Source: Micavibrio sp. TMED2 (GTDB taxonomy: Bacteria; Pseudomonadota; Alphaproteobacteria; TMED2). Taken from it: a stretch of 64,000 nucleotides of DNA. The stretch spans positions 381,609 to 445,608 of the forward strand of contig NHBH01000009.1 in assembly GCA_002168225.1 (NCBI GenBank), given 5' to 3'. Made by a program: the position numbers and the translations under genes. Of the stretch, positions 58,478 to 64,000 are shown in pieces (the first letter of the stretch is position 1; every line of letters starts with the position of its first letter). Below the pieces are notes generated by a model. It was given only the letters and a program-made list of their open reading frames with translations. It did not search any database and was not told the DNA's origin.

Positions 58478-59212
58478 GGTTTGCCAGTCGGTGTCATGGA
58501 GTATCTGGCCGGTGATGCGCGGTGTGCCGTCGCCGGTCATCTCGATCAGGTTGAAATGCGGCGGATGGTTGCGCAGGCGGGTTGAGACCGTACCGGACCC
58601 GGCCGCGATATAGCTGCCGACATCATAGTCGATCCGGGCCACGGTCGGGACATGGACATGCCCGGTCAGGACCAGCCCGACCTTGCTCGCCGCAACCCGT
58701 CGGCTGGCCGCCTGTCCGCGGGCGGTGCGTGTCGGCATGGGGATGTCGGTGAACGGCAGCAGCGGGTGGTGGCACACCAGAATGGCGGGCGGCGGCGAAT
58801 GGTTTAGCGCCAGATCCAGTTCCTTCAGATCAACCGATCCTTCAGCCCAGTTCCGGCGCAACTGCCAGCCACGGGCGGTATTGATCCCGACCACGGTGAT
58901 GCCATCGACAGTGATGGTCTCGCGGACCTTTTCGAAATTGCGCTTGAACCGGCGAAACGGCTGGATCGTGCGGGCATAGGCATTGGCCCATGGCGTGTCA
59001 TGATTGCCGGGCACCACGATCATCGGCATGGCGAACTGTTCGAGCCAGTTCTGCGCCGCATGAAATTCGGTCTTGCGCCCGCGCTGGGTCAGGTCGCCGC
59101 AAACCAGCAGCGCATCCGGTGCCAGTTCCTTTATCCGCTCGGTTACCGATTGCAGCACCTTGGGATTGGCAGCGCCAAAGTGAATGTCTGAAATCTGTAC
59201 GAAACGGGGCAT
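58460..59212 (-). CDS. Metallophosphoesterase
   Basis: 250 residues. All calcineurin-type metal motifs are present: SDIHFG near the start, CGDLTQRGR, PGNHDTP, the histidine in VCHHPLLPF and the final GHVHVP. A mobile C-terminal region holds SRRVAASKVGLVL. Substrates of this branch are phosphodiesters such as cyclic nucleotides or lipids. It starts one base after the lipid-kinase-like stop on the same strand, so the two are translationally coupled and may act on lipid phosphates together. Confidence 0.9.
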   Translation of the reverse strand: MPRFVQISDIHFGAANPKVLQSVTERIKELAPDALLVCGDLTQRGRKTEFHAAQNWLEQFAMPMIVVPGNHDTPWANAYARTIQPFRRFKRNFEKVRETITVDGITVVGINTARGWQLRRNWAEGSVDLKELDLALNHSPPPAILVCHHPLLPFTDIPMPTRTARGQAASRRVAASKVGLVLTGHVHVPTVARIDYDVGSYIAAGSGTVSTRLRNHPPHFNLIEMTGDGTPRITGQILHDTDWQTSEFTC

Positions 59213-59213
59213 G

Positions 59214-60119
59214 TCAGTCTGTTTTCGGGCGCGCAGTCAGTACTCTTACCGGGTGGTCGATGGCGGCAATGGTGAAGACATCGCCATGGGGATCGCTCAG
59301 CTCGCCATCACACATGAACGGCACGGTATCATCCTCATCCGGTGTGATGTTCATCACCCGTCCCCTAGCGACCGTGATGCCTTCAGCTTCCCGCCATTTG
59401 CCGGTTAACAGTTTAATGCCGAGATCGAGAAGGTCCAGTGTCGATCCCTGTTCATAGATGCCGAACTCAAACACGCCCGGTTCATCATCCACATGCAGGG
59501 CACCGATGGCGTGGGCATGGCCGGTGATCGGCGGATCGCCCGACGCCAGCGGTTCGATCTCATAGGCAAAGGAAGCGTTCATGTCGAAGGCATCGGAGTT
59601 GATCAACTCGCTGACCGCTGTTGCCAGCTCGCCGTCGCGAATTGCTTCCCGTGATTTGGCGAGATTGACCAGCTTGCCGATCCCGGCCGCAACGTAGAAA
59701 CCGCGCCCGGCGATATGACCACCGGGAATGGTTATTTCATGGCGATCGGCAAGGCAGGTTTTGAGGCATTCCCGCCAGTGCGGGGCCGGATCATCCGCAT
59801 TCCGGTTGTGCACCTGCCGGTGCAGCATATTCATGGTGCCGCCGGGCAGGGGCAGAAAGGTTTTGCCCTGAAGGTCTTCATAATCAAAGCAGGCAGCAAG
59901 CGTGCCGTCTCCGCTCCAGATGATAACGATCTCGGCATCCGTGGCGGCGAGCTGTTCGAGTGCATCCTCAATCGGCAGATCGGGCACAGTAAACACATGC
60001 TCGGGCGACAGGGCAGTATCAGCAATGCCCGCCTCTTCAATGGCGGCAATCAGCTGGTCTGCCGCATCGGCAGGGGCGGAACCGGATGCGGTGTTGATCA
60101 AGGCGGCAAGTCTGGTCAT
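59214..60119 (-). CDS. Diacylglycerol-kinase-family (lipid kinase-like) protein
   Basis: 301 residues from the ATG at 60119; an upstream in-frame ATG at 60194 adds an unlikely leader. The catalytic-domain signature is SGDGT, a variant of the usual GGDGT, and PLPGGTMNMLHRQ replaces PLGTGND. The C-terminal half holds the second beta-sandwich (HAIGALHVDDEPGVFEFGIYEQ and VMNITPDEDDTVPFMCDGE). Such proteins phosphorylate diacylglycerol or related lipids using ATP. The family call is firm, the substrate is not. Confidence 0.85.
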   Translation of the reverse strand: MTRLAALINTASGSAPADAADQLIAAIEEAGIADTALSPEHVFTVPDLPIEDALEQLAATDAEIVIIWSGDGTLAACFDYEDLQGKTFLPLPGGTMNMLHRQVHNRNADDPAPHWRECLKTCLADRHEITIPGGHIAGRGFYVAAGIGKLVNLAKSREAIRDGELATAVSELINSDAFDMNASFAYEIEPLASGDPPITGHAHAIGALHVDDEPGVFEFGIYEQGSTLDLLDLGIKLLTGKWREAEGITVARGRVMNITPDEDDTVPFMCDGELSDPHGDVFTIAAIDHPVRVLTARPKTD

Positions 60120-60290
60120 TCGGGTGAGGTCTGAAATGGAATTGTGAACTGATAATACCCATATAACGCAGTGGACTACAGAAAGGTTCGCCATTCAGGC
60201 CGTGTCATCATCGCGGGCTTGTGCTATGGCGGTGATAGGCCGAATGCGGCGCAACAGAAATCAATGAATATCAGGCGAGGACAGACAGCA

Positions 60291-61733
60291 ATGGGCACCA
60301 CGGTCGGGCATCTGCAGGAATTCTATATCAACGGTGAATGGGTTGCCCCTGCCGGTAACGGGACCGCTGACGTGATCAATCCGGCGACCGAGGAAGTGGT
60401 CGCCACCATCGCCCTCGGTTCCGCTGAGGATGTGGACCGCGCCGTTGCTGCCGCCAAGGCTGCCTTCGAGACATTTTCCACCACCTCGCGGGAAGAGCGC
60501 GTTGAGTTGCTGGAGCGTATTCTGGCGGCCTATGAGGCGCGTTACGATGATTTTGCCGCGACGATCACATCAGAACTGGGCGCGCCGATCACCCTGTCGA
60601 CCAATGCGCAGGCGGCTGTCGGCATCGGTCATCTCAAGGCGTTTATCGAGACACTGAAGACTTTTGACTTTGAGAGCACGTCTGCTGCCGGTGACCTGAT
60701 CCTGCATGAGCCGATCGGCGTCTGCGGACTGATCACGCCATGGAACTGGCCGATCAACCAGATCGCGCTCAAGGTACTCCCGGCGATTGCGGCGGGCTGT
60801 ACCGTGGTGCTGAAACCGAGCGAGGTTACCCCGCTCAACGCCATTCTTTATGCCGAGGTGCTGCATGAGGCCGGGGTGCCGCCCGGTGTCTTCAACCTCG
60901 TCCATGGTGAGGGGCCGGTGGTCGGCTCAGCCATGTCGAAGCACGCGGATATTGCCATGATGTCGTTCACCGGCTCGACCCGTGCCGGTACGGCGGTCAG
61001 CCGGGATGCCGCGGAGACGGTTAAGCGGGTAACCCTCGAGCTGGGCGGCAAGTCGCCGAATATCGTCTTTGCCGACAGCGATCTGGACAAGGCGGTGACC
61101 CGTGGCGTGCGCCATTGCTTCCAGAATACCGGCCAGTCCTGCAATGCGCCGACCCGGATGCTGGTCGAACGCTCGGTCTATGACCGTGCGGTGGAGATCG
61201 CCAGGGAAACGGCAGCCGCAACCACTGTCGGTAATCCGGCGGAGGAGGGGCGTCATATCGGGCCGTTGGTCAGCGCCCTGCAATTCGACCGGGTCCAGAC
61301 CCTGATCAAGGCAGCGGTCGAGGAGGATGGCGCGACCTTGCTGGCGGGCGGCCCCGGCAGGCCCGATGGCTTCGACAAGGGTTATTTCGTCAAGCCGACT
61401 ATCTTCAGCAATGTCAGCAACGATATGCGGATTGCGCGCGAGGAAGTGTTCGGCCCGGTGCTGGCCATGATCCCGTTCGATGATGAGGAAGATGCGGTTC
61501 GCATCGCCAATGACACGCCCTATGGTCTCGCAGCCTATATCCAGTGCGGTGATCCGGAGAAGGCGCAGCGGGTGGCACGACGCCTGCGGGCCGGTATGGT
61601 CCATATCAATGGCAGTGACACCGGCTATGGCAGCCCGTTCGGTGGCTATAAAATGTCCGGCGTCGGTCGTGAGGGCGGTGTCTACGGGCTTGAGGATTTC
61701 CTCGAGATCAAGGCCGTATCGACACCCTCATAA
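60291..61733 (+). CDS. NAD(P)-dependent aldehyde dehydrogenase
   Basis: 480 residues from the ATG at 60291. The nucleotide-binding WNWPINQIALKVLPAIAAG, the Glu block LELGGKSPNIVF, the catalytic Cys in NTGQSCNAPTRMLV and C-terminal SPFGGYKMSGVGREGG are present. The NAPTRM stretch is typical of a broad aldehyde dehydrogenase branch without a fixed substrate. It stands alone between a divergent lipid-kinase-like gene and the RTX gene, so context gives no pathway. Confidence 0.92.
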   Translation: MGTTVGHLQEFYINGEWVAPAGNGTADVINPATEEVVATIALGSAEDVDRAVAAAKAAFETFSTTSREERVELLERILAAYEARYDDFAATITSELGAPITLSTNAQAAVGIGHLKAFIETLKTFDFESTSAAGDLILHEPIGVCGLITPWNWPINQIALKVLPAIAAGCTVVLKPSEVTPLNAILYAEVLHEAGVPPGVFNLVHGEGPVVGSAMSKHADIAMMSFTGSTRAGTAVSRDAAETVKRVTLELGGKSPNIVFADSDLDKAVTRGVRHCFQNTGQSCNAPTRMLVERSVYDRAVEIARETAAATTVGNPAEEGRHIGPLVSALQFDRVQTLIKAAVEEDGATLLAGGPGRPDGFDKGYFVKPTIFSNVSNDMRIAREEVFGPVLAMIPFDDEEDAVRIANDTPYGLAAYIQCGDPEKAQRVARRLRAGMVHINGSDTGYGSPFGGYKMSGVGREGGVYGLEDFLEIKAVSTPS

Positions 61734-61987
61734 GCTGCTGTTTGCATAGCATGTTATGTGTTTTTTCTGGTTGGACGGCTTGTCTGTTTCTCCAGCGGCG
61801 GGCGTATAAACAATGCTGTTAAGCCGCTTTTTTGTTGTACGATTTTGCTGGTTTTGATAGAAACGAATCGTGTTTTTTGGGGGATGATGCATCCATCATC
61901 GTTAGGCGCTGCAAAAACATTGAAATTTAATGGCATATCGCGGGCGCGATATGCGCAGCGCTGTTCAGGGTAAGGGTAATATATATT
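61734..61987. other. AT-rich intergenic region upstream of the RTX gene
   Basis: About 250 bp, clearly more AT-rich than the flanks and without a convincing reading frame. It carries the 22-bp palindrome at 61933-61954 and probably the promoter and leader of the RTX gene. Confidence 0.6.
61933..61954. promoter_or_regulatory. 22-bp palindrome upstream of the RTX gene
   Basis: GCATATCGCG and CGCGATATGC are perfect 10-bp arms with a GG spacer, 33 bp before the RTX start. Its ATATCGC / GCGATAT halves equal those of the palindrome by the OhrR-like gene (26048-26071), but their separation is 2 bp larger. Confidence 0.6.
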
Positions 61988-62941
61988 ATGGCGACGGTTT
62001 CGGGTGGTCTTTTTGATCCAACAGCAAGTGGCTCCACGATTACTGGCGAAGAAGGTAACGTAATCAGTAGTTTTCTGGATTCGATTGGAGTTTCTGACTC
62101 ATCATTCACAAAAGTGACCGTAACCTCTGGTACTACCACAACGGTTACTGACACCACCCCGACGGTAACATTTGGCACCAACAGTGGCGAGACGTACAAT
62201 ATTGTGCTTTCCGGCAGTAGTGGCAAGACTGTCGTGGCGACCGGTTCCGGTAGTGCTAATATTACCGGCGGTGATGGGTCCGACAGTATTCTGGCAGGTT
62301 CGGGCAATGATAACGTTACCGGCGGTGTCGGTGATGATTACGTTCGTGGCGGTGATGGCGACGACTTAATGTATGGCGGTGATGGTGAAGATGTCATCTA
62401 TGGCAACCAGGGTGCAGACTCCATGGGCTCTGACGCCGGTGATGATCTGTTCTATGGCGGTCAGGGCGATGACACCGTCTTCGGCGGTGCCGAGAATGAT
62501 GCTCTGTTCGGCAACCGTGATCAGGATGCGCTCTACGGCAATACCGGTACCGACGTTCTCTACGGTAACCAGCAGAATGACGCGCTCTATGGCGGTCAGG
62601 GGGATGACTTCCTCTATGGCGGTCAGGATGAGGATACGCTGGTTGGCGGTCTCGGTAATGATGCCCTGTTCGGTAACAAGGGTGCTGACACCTATATCGT
62701 CACCAATAACGGCGGTTCCGATGTGATTGTCGGCTTTGAAACCGGCACGGACGTTCTGCAGATTTCTGCCAATGTCAACGGCCTGACGGTTTCTTCTGCT
62801 GCCGATCTCGCGTCCCGTGTGAGTGCGGATGGTGACGGCAATGCGGTTCTCGACCTCGGTGCCGGCAACCAGATCACCTTCACCGGTCTTGAGGCCGATG
62901 ACGTGATCGCCGATATCAGCACCATCATCCAGATCGTCTGA
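61988..62941 (+). CDS. Small RTX-type calcium-binding secreted protein
   Basis: 317 residues without an N-terminal signal peptide. Residues 94-236 hold about 15 nonapeptide glycine/aspartate repeats, starting as canonical GGDGSDSIL and GGVGDDYVR and decaying to forms such as GNQQNDALYGG. A Ser/Thr-rich N-terminus precedes them. After the repeats comes a C-terminal domain ending in DISTIIQIV, likely the type I secretion signal. The repeats bind calcium and fold outside the cell. No enzymatic domain is present, so a surface, adhesion or matrix role is inferred. No type I secretion genes are in the window. The next gene starts 27 bp later. Confidence 0.88.
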   Translation: MATVSGGLFDPTASGSTITGEEGNVISSFLDSIGVSDSSFTKVTVTSGTTTTVTDTTPTVTFGTNSGETYNIVLSGSSGKTVVATGSGSANITGGDGSDSILAGSGNDNVTGGVGDDYVRGGDGDDLMYGGDGEDVIYGNQGADSMGSDAGDDLFYGGQGDDTVFGGAENDALFGNRDQDALYGNTGTDVLYGNQQNDALYGGQGDDFLYGGQDEDTLVGGLGNDALFGNKGADTYIVTNNGGSDVIVGFETGTDVLQISANVNGLTVSSAADLASRVSADGDGNAVLDLGAGNQITFTGLEADDVIADISTIIQIV

Positions 62942-62968
62942 TTGCCGTAACGCCAGGATATCATCCCG

Positions 62969-64000
62969 ATGGGTAATGGCCTGGCGTTTCTCTCTGAAAC
63001 GGTGCGTTCAGAAACAGACATGACCAATAGCGATCGCCGGGCCGGTTTATTCCAGCTCGGCGATTTTCGCATTCTGCTGGTGCCGACCGATGATCCATTG
63101 CCGGTGGGGCAGATCACCATCACGGTCAATAAAACCCGTCTCGAACAGCCGGTCAGCCTGTTGCGTCTCACCACACGCGACCGGCGGCATGCGGCGCTTT
63201 TCCTGTTTCGTGCCGACTGCGCGGATGGTGATGCGCTGGTCGTCAACCATGCGACAAGCGGTGTGATTTTTGATGGCGTACTCGGGGTCGATGCGGTGTG
63301 TCAGACGGCAAGCCCTGACGATATCTGGCAGTTTGTCGCTGCTTCTACCGACCCGCTCCGGCTGACCCGCAAGATCATTGATGGCCTGTGCCTTTATCTT
63401 AAAGGCAGCAATTCCGCCCCGGTGGCCGAATTCGCGCAGGCGCTGGGCCAGCGCTGTGTGCGCCAATCGGTGGCGGTTGACTGGATCATGCCGCTCGGGG
63501 ATGGCGCTGTGCTCTGTCGCCTGAAGGGGCAGGCAGCGTTGCCGGTCATCGATGCCGGGCAGATAACCAATGGCGCGGATGGCTATCAGCGCATCACCCG
63601 GAAACCGCTTTTGCTGAATAACGGACGGGATGCCCTGATCGTTCTCGATGTCCCCATGGAGATGCTTGGCCGCAGCAATATACTGTTCTGGTCATCCCAT
63701 GGGGCGATTACCATGACGGTGGGGCGGGCACCGGTGCGGCCACTTGCTGACCTGCCTGAAATCGTTGCTGCAGCCCAAGGGGAGAAAACGGCGCTTGTCC
63801 GCTTCCTTGGCCATCACCTGGTTGATCATGTCGAGGGCATATCCGGTCTCGGCGCTGTTCTGAGCGGCCTGCGGCAACAGCGTGAGATCATCAACAACAC
63901 GCTGGTCAATCTTGTCGATGGTGCTTTTCTTATCTCGCGGCTGGTACGCCTCGCCGATGGTGCCATGATCCTGTTCGGCTGGTGCCATGATCATGGCGAC
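62969..64000 (+). CDS. Large protein of unknown function, C-terminus off the right edge
   Basis: An open frame of 344 codons from the ATG at 62969 to the window end (AGGA sits 11 bases upstream; an ATG at 63020 is an alternative). The visible part has no signal peptide or membrane helix. Recurrent beta-like pieces include FQLGDFRILLVPTDDPLPVG, ALFLFRADCADGDALVVNHA and LIVLDVPMEML. A later ALVRFLGHHLVDHVEGISG stretch looks helical. I recognise no family; a surface-polysaccharide or glycosyltransferase context is possible but unsupported by motifs. It is close behind the RTX gene and could be cotranscribed. Confidence 0.65.
   Translation, partial: MGNGLAFLSETVRSETDMTNSDRRAGLFQLGDFRILLVPTDDPLPVGQITITVNKTRLEQPVSLLRLTTRDRRHAALFLFRADCADGDALVVNHATSGVIFDGVLGVDAVCQTASPDDIWQFVAASTDPLRLTRKIIDGLCLYLKGSNSAPVAEFAQALGQRCVRQSVAVDWIMPLGDGAVLCRLKGQAALPVIDAGQITNGADGYQRITRKPLLLNNGRDALIVLDVPMEMLGRSNILFWSSHGAITMTVGRAPVRPLADLPEIVAAAQGEKTALVRFLGHHLVDHVEGISGLGAVLSGLRQQREIINNTLVNLVDGAFLISRLVRLADGAMILFGWCHDHGD

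Noticed and set aside
62265..62700. Tandem DNA repeats that could be a CRISPR or minisatellite
   Set aside because: The periodicity is 27 bp in frame and reflects RTX nonapeptides; the DNA copies are too divergent and there are no spacers.
1..64000. tRNA, rRNA, insertion sequences, integrases or prophage genes
   Set aside because: No cloverleaf-like segments, ribosomal RNA stretches, transposase motifs or phage structural genes were noticed on either strand.

Overview
The window is about 64 kb of a moderately high-GC, densely coding chromosome from an alphaproteobacterium. The strongest taxonomic marker is the complete PhyR-NepR-EcfG general stress response locus at 47.8-51.4 kb, a system confined to Alphaproteobacteria. 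TRAP and Liv-type transporters, a degradative HMG-CoA reductase and a DabAB inorganic-carbon transporter fit a metabolically versatile, probably aquatic heterotroph (Rhodospirillales-like by inference). No rRNA, tRNA, CRISPR array, insertion sequence or phage module was seen.

Layout. 1-3.6 kb: two tandem OpgG/OpgD-type periplasmic glucan proteins, the first cut by the window edge, and a secreted protein of unknown function. 4.0-5.2 kb: a Bcr/CflA drug exporter. 5.3-24.9 kb: a long catabolic and transport region in two halves. The GntR-controlled half holds an SDR, a beta-hydroxyacid dehydrogenase, an MmgE/PrpD protein and a Liv ABC transporter with a fused LivM-LivG subunit, then a carboxymuconolactone-decarboxylase-like protein and a lactonase-like hydrolase. 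The IclR-flanked half holds a CaiB/BaiF CoA-transferase, a NitT/TauT-type ABC transporter, an NADP oxidoreductase, an aldehyde dehydrogenase, an iron alcohol dehydrogenase and a short citrate-synthase-family (citryl-CoA-lyase-like) enzyme. The substrate cannot be named from sequence. 25.0-26.6 kb: an HSL-type esterase and an OhrR-like MarR repressor flanked by a 24-bp palindrome.

26.7-29.1 kb: an unusual fusion of an SDR epimerase with SPW-type and VKOR-like membrane domains. 29.3-37.2 kb: an iron-linked region with two imelysin-family proteins, a di-heme DUF1111 oxidoreductase and a DUF1513 protein. Two Fur-box-like sites lie here. A two-gene signalling pair, a MetOD1-type cysteine-rich protein and a hybrid histidine kinase, sits between the imelysin genes. 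37.2-43.2 kb: a TRAP transporter, class II HMG-CoA reductase and divergent MocR-type regulator, best read as a mevalonate uptake and catabolism locus. 43.2-45.8 kb: a DMT exporter, an unknown protein and a Crp/Fnr regulator.

45.8-53.4 kb: the stress block. Three exact GGAAC-N16-CGTT EcfG promoters drive phyR, nepR-ecfG and a small envelope operon (YqjD-like protein, unknown membrane protein, ABC transmembrane protein without ATPase). Around it are a sensor kinase of the HisKA_2 type, Dps, an entericidin-like lipoprotein, a DUF1328 protein and an OmpA-family protein. The last three may also belong to the regulon through weaker GGAAC-N16/17-TGTT promoters. 53.5-58.5 kb: an NhaR-like LysR regulator divergent from dabB-dabA, with a 23-bp palindrome at the regulator start. 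58.5-64 kb: a phosphoesterase, a lipid-kinase-like protein, an aldehyde dehydrogenase, a small RTX calcium-binding protein preceded by a 22-bp palindrome, and a large unknown protein running off the right edge.
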